A stretch of DNA of 45,911 nucleotides from CAYQLK01 sp964418515. GTDB taxonomy: Bacteria; Patescibacteriota; Microgenomatia; CAYQLK01. The stretch's first letter is position 1. Every line of letters starts with the position of its first letter. Shown here in pieces: positions 32,163-41,449 of this stretch. The stretch spans positions 1 to 45,911 of the forward strand of contig CAYQLK010000004.1 in assembly GCA_964418515.1 (NCBI GenBank), written 5' to 3'. A program made the position numbers and the translations under genes. A model generated the notes under the pieces. The model was given only the letters and a program-made list of their open reading frames with translations, was not told the origin of the DNA and did no database searches.

Positions 32163-34153
32163 TGTCGGGCTTTGTACTCAAATCAGACTATAAACCGGCA
32201 GGTGACCAGCCTCAGGCAATTGAGATTCTTACCAAAGGTGTTGAAACAAACGAGAAACATCAAACATTACTTGGTGTCACCGGGTCAGGCAAAACTTTTA
32301 CGATGGCAAATGTCATAGCCAATACGCAAAGACCAACATTAATTATTTCTCACAACAAAACTTTAGCCGCCCAACTCTATCAAGAATTTAGGGAATTTTT
32401 TCCTGATAACGCCGTTAGTTATTTTGTTAGTTATTACGATTACTACCGCCCAGAAGCTTATATACCCCAAACCGATACATACATAGAAAAGGAAACCGAC
32501 ATCAATCAAGAAATCGACAAACTTAGACTTTCTGCAACCATGAATTTAATGACGCGTAAGGACGTAATTGTAGTTTCTTCGGTTTCCTGTATTTATAATC
32601 TTGGATCACCTGTCGAATACAATCGTTATATTGCCGAAATGTCAGTTGGTCAAACAATCACTCGCTCTGACCTTCTTAAATCTTTTGACCGTATTCAATA
32701 CGAGCGTAACGAGATTGATTTTCGCAGAGGTGTTTATAGAGTGAGGGGAGAAATAATCGAAATCTTTCCTGCTTATGAAGAAAATCCATTAAGGTTGTAT
32801 TTTAGTGGGGACACAATTACCAAAATCACTGTAACTGATCCGATTAACGCTACGACTGTTCGCGAACTGCAAAAAGCAATTCTATATCCAGCCAAACACT
32901 ATCAAGCTTCGAAAGATACATTTGAAGAAGGCCGAAAACAAATTTTGGCTGACCTTGATTTACGAGTCAAAGAGCTAAAACGTCAAGGTAAAGATTTAGA
33001 GGCTCACAGAATTAGTCAAAAAACCAATTACGACATGGAAATTATTCAAGAGTTAGGTTATTGCAACGGCATCGAAAACTACTCTCGTTATTTTGATGGT
33101 CGACAACCAGGCCAGCCACCATACTCATTACTTGATTATTTTGCTGATGATTATTTGCTAATGGTTGATGAATCACATATTACTTTGCCTCAAATTAGGG
33201 GTATGTATAACGGAGACCAGGCACGAAAACAAACTCTAATCGATTTCGGTTTTCGCTTGCCTTCTGCTCTAGATAATAGGCCACTAAAATTCGATGAGTT
33301 CAGCCGCAAAATTAACCAAGCCGTTTATGTATCAGCCACCCCCAATGAATATGAAGTTTCGCTTTCAAATGGCAAAGTTGTAGAGCAAATTATCAGACCA
33401 ACAGGCCTTGTTGATCCAGAAATAGACATCAGGCCAACAGAGGGACAAATTGATGATTTAATAGTTGAAGTCAAAAACAGAGTCGATAAAGGCCAAAGGG
33501 TTTTGGTTACTACATTAACCAAAAGAATGGCTGAAGACTTATCAAAATATCTTGAAGAAAAAAGCATTAATGTTCAATATTTGCACTCAGATATTACTAC
33601 TCTCGACAGAACAGACATTTTAGACGATCTGCGTTTAGGAAAATACGACTGTATCGTGGGAATCAACCTTCTTCGAGAAGGACTTGATCTGCCAGAAGTC
33701 TCGCTTGTAGCTATTCTCGATGCTGACAAAGAAGGATTTTTACGATCCAAAACTTCACTTATTCAGACAATGGGTAGAGCGGCCCGTCATCTCGATGGGC
33801 GCGTTATTATGTACGCAGACAAGACTACCGATTCAATGCAGGCCGCTATAGACGAAGTTACACGTAGACGCAAAATCCAACTGGCATACAACCTTAAACA
33901 TAAGATAACTCCGATTGGAATTACTAAAAAAGTTAGAGACAAACTTTCTGACAGAGAACTTGAGGCTCCAGAGGCTCCCAAGCTTGACGATGTTATCGTT
34001 AACGCCATTGAAAAAGCCAAAACAGGAGTAATTTTGCCTGATGAAAAAACCAAAATCATCAAATTTTTAATGCGTCAGATGCACGAAGCAGCAAACGATC
34101 TAGATTTTGAAAAAGCTATTGAAATCCGAAATCAAATAGATATTCTTAAATAA
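32162..34153 (+). CDS. uvrB: excinuclease ABC subunit B
   Basis: 663 residues, full length. Walker A is GVTGSGKT (38-45). The beta-hairpin region shows YYDYYRPEAYIP. The helicase motifs include LLMVDESH, YVSATP, and GRAARHLDGRVIMYAD. The C-terminal UVR domain (about 628-663) that contacts UvrC is present (FLMRQMHEAANDLDFEKAIE). UvrB is the damage-verification helicase of nucleotide excision repair, receiving DNA from UvrA and recruiting UvrC. It is coupled to the upstream unknown gene, and no LexA-type repeat was found in front of that operon. Confidence 0.97.
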   Translation: MSGFVLKSDYKPAGDQPQAIEILTKGVETNEKHQTLLGVTGSGKTFTMANVIANTQRPTLIISHNKTLAAQLYQEFREFFPDNAVSYFVSYYDYYRPEAYIPQTDTYIEKETDINQEIDKLRLSATMNLMTRKDVIVVSSVSCIYNLGSPVEYNRYIAEMSVGQTITRSDLLKSFDRIQYERNEIDFRRGVYRVRGEIIEIFPAYEENPLRLYFSGDTITKITVTDPINATTVRELQKAILYPAKHYQASKDTFEEGRKQILADLDLRVKELKRQGKDLEAHRISQKTNYDMEIIQELGYCNGIENYSRYFDGRQPGQPPYSLLDYFADDYLLMVDESHITLPQIRGMYNGDQARKQTLIDFGFRLPSALDNRPLKFDEFSRKINQAVYVSATPNEYEVSLSNGKVVEQIIRPTGLVDPEIDIRPTEGQIDDLIVEVKNRVDKGQRVLVTTLTKRMAEDLSKYLEEKSINVQYLHSDITTLDRTDILDDLRLGKYDCIVGINLLREGLDLPEVSLVAILDADKEGFLRSKTSLIQTMGRAARHLDGRVIMYADKTTDSMQAAIDEVTRRRKIQLAYNLKHKITPIGITKKVRDKLSDRELEAPEAPKLDDVIVNAIEKAKTGVILPDEKTKIIKFLMRQMHEAANDLDFEKAIEIRNQIDILK

Positions 34154-34174
34154 AAATAAATATTTATAAAAAAT

Positions 34175-34199
34175 GAGGCGGAATTATTATTTCCGCCTC
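34175..34199 (-). terminator. terminator between uvrB and the 72-residue gene
   Basis: GAGGCGGAA (34175-34183) pairs with TTCCGCCTC (34191-34199) around a seven-base loop. A six-T run follows on the minus strand, so it ends the 34217-34435 transcript. It may also stop uvrB transcripts. Confidence 0.85.
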
Positions 34200-34216
34200 G
34201 CTTTGAGGGTGGTCAG

Positions 34217-34435
34217 CTAGTCGTAAAAACCAGCTTTCCTAGAGTTGAGGTGTCCAACGCCTTGTCCAAGGAACAGCTCCATAGGTCGTCCATCGCTTCC
34301 ATGGACCGTGTAGTAGGTCCCAGTTGGAATCTGGGGATCATACTCACACTCCGCGTCATTGATGTGTCTAATCTCAAATCTGTCATCGACAGCGTTGAGC
34401 TGAACCCGTCCTGGTTTGGACCTTTTCTTTGCCAC
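34217..34435 (-). CDS. uncharacterised 72-residue protein, GC-rich orphan
   Basis: Not recognised. It starts at GTG 34435, with GAGG about ten bases upstream. The N-terminus is basic (AKKRSKPGR), followed by a short beta-rich domain (FEIRH, TYYTVHG, PMELFLG) and a basic tail. It is GC-rich like the 4.4-14 kb units and ends in its own hairpin terminator. A palindrome lies about 20 bases upstream. The minus-strand gap before it also holds TTGACA (plus-strand 34545-34550), but no -10 at proper spacing. Confidence 0.55.
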   Translation of the reverse strand: MAKKRSKPGRVQLNAVDDRFEIRHINDAECEYDPQIPTGTYYTVHGSDGRPMELFLGQGVGHLNSRKAGFYD

Positions 34436-34455
34436 TGTCTCTACGCCTCATTTCG

Positions 34456-34473
34456 GTACAACGGGGTTTGTAC
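34456..34473. promoter_or_regulatory. inverted repeat upstream of the 72-residue gene
   Basis: GTACAA-N6-TTGTAC, a perfect 6+6 inverted repeat with spacer CGGGGT, about 20 bases before the GTG start on the minus strand. Its arms share TTGTA with the lexA repeat but in the opposite arrangement, so it may be a different operator. Confidence 0.35.
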
Positions 34474-34584
34474 AATCTTCATTCCAGACGTGGCATGTCT
34501 GAACTGAGTTTTGCACTTTGCACCACAAATATTTTACTCCTATTTGTCAAAAAAAACTATAGGTTAGAGCATTAAGCAAAATGG

Positions 34585-36498
34585 CTAAAAATGATAACTT
34601 TTGTCTTGTTTTTGATATACAAAAAATACTAATCGTTTCTGACTCTGGTTAATTTGAAAAAATAGACGAATATTTCCACGCTTAATTTTTAAATATTCTT
34701 GCCCATTAACAGTTTCTCGAATCATGAGTTGTAGTACTTCTTGTGGTAATCCAGCTGCCCACTCCAGAGTGTGAATTACGCTCGATAATTTGATAGAACA
34801 ACTTATTCTATGTTTGATTAACAGCTCTTCTAATCGTGATTCCAAAGCATCAAGACTATCTCCCTCTAATTCCTCCATTCGTGTATCTCCATTTTTGTTG
34901 ACGTCAAAAACTACTCTCCAGTCGAGTAAGCTTCCCATTTTGATTTCTGTTATAGCAGACTCAATATCCTCAGACTCTTCGAGTGCTGTTTCTTCAACAG
35001 TTTGATTTGGGGTGGGGGAATCAAAAATATCTGAATTATGAAGTCTATGATAAAGAGCCGCATATGCCGATCTCCAATTATTTTTCAGCCAATTTACAAC
35101 AAATTTTTTATAATCTGCCTTAAATTTTGCAATATCTTTGTCATTTGAGCCCGACCAAAAAGAATTCACAATTTCACAAGCGATTTCAGTAACAAATTCA
35201 TTTCTTGAGGCAAAAGGATTGTTCACAAACTTTAACTGTAGTGCTCCTAATTCCAATTGATCCATCTCCGCAAGCATTGGCCGAACATCAAAAGTTAATC
35301 TTTGTGCAGTTTTTTTATCTACCGCTCTTAATGCAGCAATTTCTTTACTTTGTCCAAAATCCGAAAAAACTGCAGCAATTTTCCTTGCTTTCTCCTCTTG
35401 ACTGCCATCAAAAAACTTCATGTCTTCCAATCTTTTTTTCAAAAAAATTCGTACCATTTCTTCAGACAAATCCGCAGTTTCAGCAAACCGCCTAATAAAC
35501 CACTCTTCTTTTTGTTTATCCTGTAACGCTTTTTCGTTTATTTGAGTAGGACTAAGCTGGTCAATTGATTGTGGGTCAACGTCGTAGTAAGTCATCCCGT
35601 CGGTATTGGCTAAAAACATTACAAACTGTGCCAAATCAAGCTCATCATAAGGAAAAAGTCTTCGGTATTTATCTGCATTTCGCGAAATTGTTTTTCTTCC
35701 CTTACTTCTTGCAGATTCTGCTAAATAACCTTTTTTTGATGCAAGATATTCAAACTGTTCAACTAGTCTTTGTTTCGCCTGTTCATCCTCTTTTAAGTCG
35801 TATGTAACTATATCTTTATCAGGTTTACCAGTCTCAATGTCAACATTATTCATCCAATCTGGCAAAATATTGTCGTCAGTAATCCTATACGTTCCCTCAA
35901 GTCTCCCAATACTAGATGAACAAATTCCAGATAGTTGCTCTTTTTCGATATTAAGTTGGGTAGCAAACGAAGAAAAAATAAAATTTTGCCAAGCCATTGT
36001 GTCCAGCTTGTACCAACTTGGGATACGTTTTGCTAATTTATTATATGCAGCTCCAATAACTCTATTGCTGGGCAATTCGCCACCTCTTAGTCTTTTTTTA
36101 GCCAAATCTTTGGTAACAACTGAAACTTCATGATTAAAATCGAGTTGTTTAGTAAACACCTCAGCAATTTGTGCTTGTGTCCAACACTCTCGTTCGCCAA
36201 TTTCTAGAACCGTCAAATATAGAACACTAACATTCTGTGCAATTTTTATTTGATCAGACTGTTCTCTTAGGTCATCCAAAATCGCTTTAATTTTTATGTC
36301 TCTTTCTTTAGTAATTCCGTTCAATCGATCGAGGGCCGTAAAAGAAGTTACCAGCTGTGGCCGAAAATCTAACAATTCTCCTTCATATTTAAGTAAATGA
36401 ACTCTTTGTTCCTGCGTTAGATCGAATAGATTTCCATTTTCTCTTTCAAACTCCAATGCCGCAATCTTTGAGTCAACAACTTCAACTTTATTTGTCAT
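34585..36498 (-). CDS. uncharacterised 637-residue protein with RelE-like C-terminus
   Basis: No family is recognised over most of its length. It is soluble, charged and mostly helical. Residues near 100-135 (ERECWTQAQIAEVFTKQL) could form a helix-turn-helix. A Glu/Ser-rich linker near 510-530 separates a final domain. The last 45 residues (LKIKRGNIRLFFQINQ followed by KRLVFFVYQKQ) match the strand pattern of RelE/ParE-fold proteins, usually toxins that cut mRNA or inhibit gyrase. No antitoxin-like gene sits beside it. The promoter places TATAAT eight bases before the ATG, suggesting a leaderless mRNA. It is divergent from uvrA. Confidence 0.6.
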   Translation of the reverse strand: MTNKVEVVDSKIAALEFERENGNLFDLTQEQRVHLLKYEGELLDFRPQLVTSFTALDRLNGITKERDIKIKAILDDLREQSDQIKIAQNVSVLYLTVLEIGERECWTQAQIAEVFTKQLDFNHEVSVVTKDLAKKRLRGGELPSNRVIGAAYNKLAKRIPSWYKLDTMAWQNFIFSSFATQLNIEKEQLSGICSSSIGRLEGTYRITDDNILPDWMNNVDIETGKPDKDIVTYDLKEDEQAKQRLVEQFEYLASKKGYLAESARSKGRKTISRNADKYRRLFPYDELDLAQFVMFLANTDGMTYYDVDPQSIDQLSPTQINEKALQDKQKEEWFIRRFAETADLSEEMVRIFLKKRLEDMKFFDGSQEEKARKIAAVFSDFGQSKEIAALRAVDKKTAQRLTFDVRPMLAEMDQLELGALQLKFVNNPFASRNEFVTEIACEIVNSFWSGSNDKDIAKFKADYKKFVVNWLKNNWRSAYAALYHRLHNSDIFDSPTPNQTVEETALEESEDIESAITEIKMGSLLDWRVVFDVNKNGDTRMEELEGDSLDALESRLEELLIKHRISCSIKLSSVIHTLEWAAGLPQEVLQLMIRETVNGQEYLKIKRGNIRLFFQINQSQKRLVFFVYQKQDKSYHF

Positions 36499-36506
36499 AG
36501 TCGAAT

Positions 36507-36535
36507 ATTATAGGTTGCAGACTTAATCATAGCAA
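36507..36535 (-). promoter_or_regulatory. promoter of the 637-residue gene
   Basis: On the minus strand TTGCTA (36535-36530), a 17-base spacer and a perfect TATAAT (36512-36507). The ATG follows eight bases later. Confidence 0.6.
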
Positions 36536-36546
36536 CTACAATAGTC

Positions 36547-36575
36547 TTGAAATAGCAAGCGTCTTGTACTAAAAT
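36547..36575 (+). promoter_or_regulatory. uvrA promoter with LexA half-site
   Basis: TTGAAA (36547-36552), a 17-base spacer and TAAAAT (36570-36575). The ATG is eight bases further on. CTTGTACT at 36563-36570, in the spacer, equals the first eight bases of the lexA operator. The second arm is not conserved. Confidence 0.6.
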
Positions 36576-36583
36576 ATCTCTTC

Positions 36584-39505
36584 ATGTCTAGCACCAAAGA
36601 TAACCCGAAAAAAACCAATAAAAATCAAGAGTTTATTTCTGTTTTTGGCGCCCGCGAACATAATCTCAAAAACCTAACATTACAAATTCCTCGCAATCAG
36701 CTTGTAGTTTTTACAGGTCTATCTGGTTCAGGAAAATCTTCACTTGCCTTTGACACTATTTATGCAGAAGGGCAAAGACGTTATGTGGAGTCTCTATCTA
36801 GTTATGCAAGACAGTTCTTGGGTGTTATGGATAAGCCTGATGTTGATCAAATTGATGGGCTTTCACCGGCAATTTCTATTGATCAAAAATCAACATCTCG
36901 CAATCCTCGATCGACCGTGGGTACGATTACAGAAGTTTATGATTATTTAAGGTTACTTTTTGCTAGAGTCGGCCATCCGCATTGTCCTGTTTGTGGTCGC
37001 GAGGTCAAACATCAGTCTGCAGCTCAAATTGTTGAGGAAATTCAAAAACTCGGGGATATTAAAGCCAAACCTCCAATTCGTGTACTTGTTTTAGCGCCAA
37101 TTGTAAGAGACAGAAAAGGCGAATTTTCACAACTTTTCACAGATCTTAGAAAAAGAGGTATCACCAGAGTTAGAGTTGATGGACAAATTCACGACATTGA
37201 GGACGAATTTACATTAATCAAGACAAACAAACATTCAATTGATGCCGTAGTCGACAGGCTTGTTTTACCTGTGGCTGATAAACAAAGATTATCCGAGTCT
37301 GTCGAAACAGCACTCAAGTTAGCAGAAGGCAACCTAATCATTGCCAAGATTCAAGACGTGTCGTTTGAAATTCCAGATTTTCCAACGGAACTAGAAGATC
37401 ATCTGTTTAGCGAAAAGTTTGCTTGTCCCTTTGATAATATTTCATTACCAGAAATTGAGCCTAGAACTTTTTCTTTTAACTCACCTCACGGAGCTTGTCC
37501 AACCTGTACAGGTATTGGTACAAAACTTGAAGTTGAGCCAGAGCTGGTATTTAACCCTAATTTAACAATCGCCCAAGGCGGAATTTTGCCTTGGTCCAGG
37601 CTTTCGACTCACGAAACATGGTTTTCTAGGCTCCTCGAGGAAGCTTCCAAACAAATTCATTTCTCCATTAATACACCTATTAAAGATTTGACTGACGCAG
37701 ATCGCAAATTTTTGCTCTACGGTTCAGAAAAAGTATTTAAAGTTCAAGGTGAAAACCGATTTGGAAAAAGTGCAGAGTGGCAAACAACCTTTGAAGGAGT
37801 GATACCTAATCTTGAGCGTAGATATCGCGAAACAGAATCAGGCTACATTCGCGGTGAGATCGAAAAATTTATGCGAATTCTCACTTGTCCAACTTGTAAC
37901 GGTACCAGACTTAAGCCTGAAGCTTTATCAGTCACAGTCGACGGACTAAATATTGAACAAGTGTCTAAAAAATCAATTCGCAACTCATTAGAGTGGGTTA
38001 AAAGTATCAAAACCTCATTTGCTGGTAATGCGCGCGACAATCAAGTGTCTGAACCAATCCTTAAAGAAATAACTGCTAGATTGCAGTTTTTAATTGATGT
38101 TGGCCTCGACTATCTATCCTTATCACGTACCGCCACGACATTAGCAGGCGGAGAGGCGCAAAGAATCCGCTTAGCCTCACAAATAGGTTCTGGTCTTTCA
38201 GGAGTGCTGTATGTTTTAGACGAACCATCAATTGGTCTTCATCAAAGAGATAATGTTAGGCTCATTGGTACACTGCAAAAACTTCGAGATTTGGGTAACT
38301 CTGTTCTTGTTGTAGAACACGACCGCGACATGATGTTGGAATCGGACTATATTTTTGACTTTGGACCAGGTGCAGGTGAGCACGGCGGAGCAATTGTTTC
38401 TCGAGGTACACCACAAGAAATCATTAAAGACTCCAAATCACTAACGGGTAAATATTTGTCTGATAAGAAAAAAATTACTACCAAATCAGGTTCTTTTATT
38501 AATCCTCATGAGGGCAAAGAACTAACAATAATTGGCGCAACCGAACACAACCTAAAAGGCATCGATGTAACAATTCCTTTGGGTAAATTCGTCTGTTTTA
38601 CTGGTGTTTCTGGCTCAGGCAAATCGACCCTTGTGCACGATATTCTTTATAAAAGTCTTGCTCAGCAGTTTTATCACGCTAAAGAGCGCCCAGGCAGTCA
38701 CACTACAATAATGGGTACCGAAAGCCTAGACAAAGTCATAATGATTGACCAATCACCAATCGGCAGAACTCCACGCTCCAATCCAGCCACTTACACGGGT
38801 ATTTTTACACCAATTCGCGAGCTTTTTGCCTCAACAACCGAAGCCAAAATTCGTGGATACAAATCAGGACGATTCTCGTTCAATGTCAAAGGTGGTCGAT
38901 GTGAAGCTTGTGAGGGCGAAGGTCAGGTCAAAATCGAAATGCAATTTCTTCCCGATGTTTACGTCGATTGTGAGGTTTGTACAGGCAAACGTTACAACGA
39001 CGAGGCTCTTGAAGTTCATTTCAAAGACAAAAACATTTTTGAGGTATTAGACATGACAGTAGAAGAGGCTTTGGAGTTTTTCAGCAATATACCCTCAATC
39101 AAAAACAAGCTAGCAACGGTCGTTGATGTCGGTTTGGGATATATAAAACTAGGTCAACCAGCCCCAACACTTTCTGGGGGAGAAGCTCAGCGCGTTAAGT
39201 TAGCATCCGAATTATCCAAACGCTCAACAGGCAAAACCTTATACATTCTTGACGAACCCACAACAGGTCTTCATTTTGCTGATATCGAAAAGCTCCTCAA
39301 CATATTAATGAGACTTGTCGAGCAAGGTAATACGATTGTCGTTATTGAACACAATCTAGATGTAATTAAAAACGCAGACTGGATCATTGACCTTGGTCCT
39401 GAAGGAGGCGATGGTGGCGGAACCGTAGTTGCTCAAGGTACCCCAAGTGAGGTTTCCAAAAAGTCCAAATCTCATACGGCAAAATTTTTATCCAAACTAA
39501 TTTAA
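36584..39505 (+). CDS. uvrA: excinuclease ABC subunit A
   Basis: 973 residues, full length. Two ABC ATPase modules are visible: Walker A GLSGSGKS (45-52) and GVSGSGKS in the second half, and signature sequences TLAGGEAQRIRLA and TLSGGEAQRVKLA, each followed by LDEPS/T. Zinc fingers include CPVCG, CPTC and CEAC-CEVC pairs. UvrA dimers scan DNA for damage and load UvrB. It has its own promoter, without a Shine-Dalgarno, and a LexA half-site in the promoter spacer. Confidence 0.97.
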   Translation: MSSTKDNPKKTNKNQEFISVFGAREHNLKNLTLQIPRNQLVVFTGLSGSGKSSLAFDTIYAEGQRRYVESLSSYARQFLGVMDKPDVDQIDGLSPAISIDQKSTSRNPRSTVGTITEVYDYLRLLFARVGHPHCPVCGREVKHQSAAQIVEEIQKLGDIKAKPPIRVLVLAPIVRDRKGEFSQLFTDLRKRGITRVRVDGQIHDIEDEFTLIKTNKHSIDAVVDRLVLPVADKQRLSESVETALKLAEGNLIIAKIQDVSFEIPDFPTELEDHLFSEKFACPFDNISLPEIEPRTFSFNSPHGACPTCTGIGTKLEVEPELVFNPNLTIAQGGILPWSRLSTHETWFSRLLEEASKQIHFSINTPIKDLTDADRKFLLYGSEKVFKVQGENRFGKSAEWQTTFEGVIPNLERRYRETESGYIRGEIEKFMRILTCPTCNGTRLKPEALSVTVDGLNIEQVSKKSIRNSLEWVKSIKTSFAGNARDNQVSEPILKEITARLQFLIDVGLDYLSLSRTATTLAGGEAQRIRLASQIGSGLSGVLYVLDEPSIGLHQRDNVRLIGTLQKLRDLGNSVLVVEHDRDMMLESDYIFDFGPGAGEHGGAIVSRGTPQEIIKDSKSLTGKYLSDKKKITTKSGSFINPHEGKELTIIGATEHNLKGIDVTIPLGKFVCFTGVSGSGKSTLVHDILYKSLAQQFYHAKERPGSHTTIMGTESLDKVIMIDQSPIGRTPRSNPATYTGIFTPIRELFASTTEAKIRGYKSGRFSFNVKGGRCEACEGEGQVKIEMQFLPDVYVDCEVCTGKRYNDEALEVHFKDKNIFEVLDMTVEEALEFFSNIPSIKNKLATVVDVGLGYIKLGQPAPTLSGGEAQRVKLASELSKRSTGKTLYILDEPTTGLHFADIEKLLNILMRLVEQGNTIVVIEHNLDVIKNADWIIDLGPEGGDGGGTVVAQGTPSEVSKKSKSHTAKFLSKLI

Positions 39506-39561
39506 GACTAAATTATTATTTTGTTCAGTTTTTAGCTATTATTAATATCTAAACACCTGCC

Positions 39562-41433
39562 GTGAAATTAATTCGTCGAACATTTTTTTTATTTCTATCA
39601 TTTTTCGCCATAACATTTATCGCAAACTCAAATGTTTCAGCTGAAGGCGAGTTCGCTGCTGATTATGATGTTGTTTATGACGTTGATATAAACGGTAAAA
39701 CAAAAGTTAGTCAAAATATTTCTCTCGAAAACAACACAAGTCGTTTTTATGCAACCAAGTTTAATCTTTCACTTGGCCAAACTAAGCCAGAAAACATCTC
39801 TGCTTCTGACTTATCAGGACCATTAGAAGTTGAACAGACATTTGAAAATAACAAAACCCAACTAGCTGTTACATTTAATCAAAGAGTTGTTGGACTTGGT
39901 AAAAAACTTAACTGGAAACTTAATTACGACGCCAACGAGTTAACGGTCAAAAACGGAATTATTTGGGAAATTTCTATTCCCAAACTAAGTAAGACTGACG
40001 AGGTGCGTACGTACAATGTACACATGGCTGTCCCTGATTCATTCGGCCCTGTTGCCTTTATCAATCCTGAGCCAACTAAAACTGAAAAGGCTACAATCAA
40101 TGGAGTAGCCAAAACAATTTACTCATTCGATGTTGCCAAAATATCCCAAAAAGGTGTCTCAAGTTCTTTTGGAGAAAAACAAATTTACAAACTTAACTTA
40201 ACCTACCATCTCAAAAACGACAACTTAAGAGGTGTATATTCCGAAATTGCACTTCCTCCTGATAATGCATACCAAAGAATTTACACCACAAAAATCGACC
40301 CACAGCCAGAAGCAGTAACAGTCGATCCAGATGGCAACTATATAGCTAGGTTCAAACTTCCTGCAGCTAAAGAAATTATTGTGACATATCAAGGCTTTGC
40401 GGAAGTTACGCACCAGCCTAAAGATTTCCCAGTAATCCCACTGACTGAGGAACAAAAACATAAATACACCCAAAACGACAAATATTGGGATGTTACAGAC
40501 CCAATTTTAAGAGAAAAAGCTTCAACTCTAAAAACCCCAAAGGATATCTATGACTTTGTAACTACTTATCTAACCTACAACGAAAAAAGATTAGATGATG
40601 CAACTATTACTAGGCAAGGATCGAGAACGGCATTTGATAACCCAAGCAATAGTGTTTGTATGGAATTTACAGATCTTTTTATTACATTTGCGCGTATGGC
40701 TGGCATTCCTGCCCGTGAAGTAAATGGTTATGCTAACACTCAAAACTCAAGACTTCGTCCACTGTCCCTTGCGTCAAGCACGACCGATATTCTGCATGCT
40801 TGGCCAGAATATTATGATGAAGAACGAGGATGGATTCAAATCGACCCAACTTGGGGTTCAACAACCGGAGGTTTAGATTTTTTTACAAAACTAGACTTCA
40901 ATCATGTTACCTTTACACAAAAAGGTTATTCATCTGAATATCCATTGCCAGCTGGAAGTTACAAAACTTCATCAGACCAAAAAGATGTCAAGGTTGAATT
41001 TGCTAGTGAAGTTCCAGTTCAAGATCTCAAAATAAATCTTAAGCTTGATTTACCAAATCATTTTATTGGCGGAACAAGCGGAGCAGGAACAATTACTCTG
41101 TCAAACCTAGGTCAAAAATCAGTCATAGACCAAAAAATTATTATAGAAACCGACGCTCCAATATCGGGCAGTAAATCAATTAAGGTTTTATCTCTGCCGG
41201 CGTATTCAGTTAATACTTACAAGTTTGACTTGGCCAATAGCAACTTTTTTACTAATAAAAAATACCCGATTAAGGTAATTTATCAAGATCAAGTAATTCA
41301 AAGCGAAATTACAATTAGACCTGTGTTCTTTTCGCAAATAATCCTTTATTTGATAATATTACTGTCCGGAATTAGCGTAACAGTCTTTAGCTTTAGAAAA
41401 ATTAAGCAAAAACACATAGAATCATTTCCATAA
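39562..41433 (+). CDS. membrane-anchored transglutaminase-like protein
   Basis: 623 residues from a GTG start. A signal peptide (1-27) ends near VSAEG. Residues about 30-290 are beta-rich. The transglutaminase-like core (about 325-435) carries the triad Cys366 (SVCMEFTDLF), His412 (LHAWPEYY) and Asp428 (IDPTWG). A further beta-sandwich follows, and one membrane segment (about 594-612) with a basic tail ends the protein. Such proteins act outside the cell as proteases or cross-linking enzymes and occur with surface or pilus systems, but the substrate here is unknown. It stands between uvrA and uvrC, 16 bases before the latter, so it may share a transcript with uvrC. Confidence 0.88.
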   Translation: MKLIRRTFFLFLSFFAITFIANSNVSAEGEFAADYDVVYDVDINGKTKVSQNISLENNTSRFYATKFNLSLGQTKPENISASDLSGPLEVEQTFENNKTQLAVTFNQRVVGLGKKLNWKLNYDANELTVKNGIIWEISIPKLSKTDEVRTYNVHMAVPDSFGPVAFINPEPTKTEKATINGVAKTIYSFDVAKISQKGVSSSFGEKQIYKLNLTYHLKNDNLRGVYSEIALPPDNAYQRIYTTKIDPQPEAVTVDPDGNYIARFKLPAAKEIIVTYQGFAEVTHQPKDFPVIPLTEEQKHKYTQNDKYWDVTDPILREKASTLKTPKDIYDFVTTYLTYNEKRLDDATITRQGSRTAFDNPSNSVCMEFTDLFITFARMAGIPAREVNGYANTQNSRLRPLSLASSTTDILHAWPEYYDEERGWIQIDPTWGSTTGGLDFFTKLDFNHVTFTQKGYSSEYPLPAGSYKTSSDQKDVKVEFASEVPVQDLKINLKLDLPNHFIGGTSGAGTITLSNLGQKSVIDQKIIIETDAPISGSKSIKVLSLPAYSVNTYKFDLANSNFFTNKKYPIKVIYQDQVIQSEITIRPVFFSQIILYLIILLSGISVTVFSFRKIKQKHIESFP

Positions 41434-41449
41434 AAGCTAAAAACCTTTT

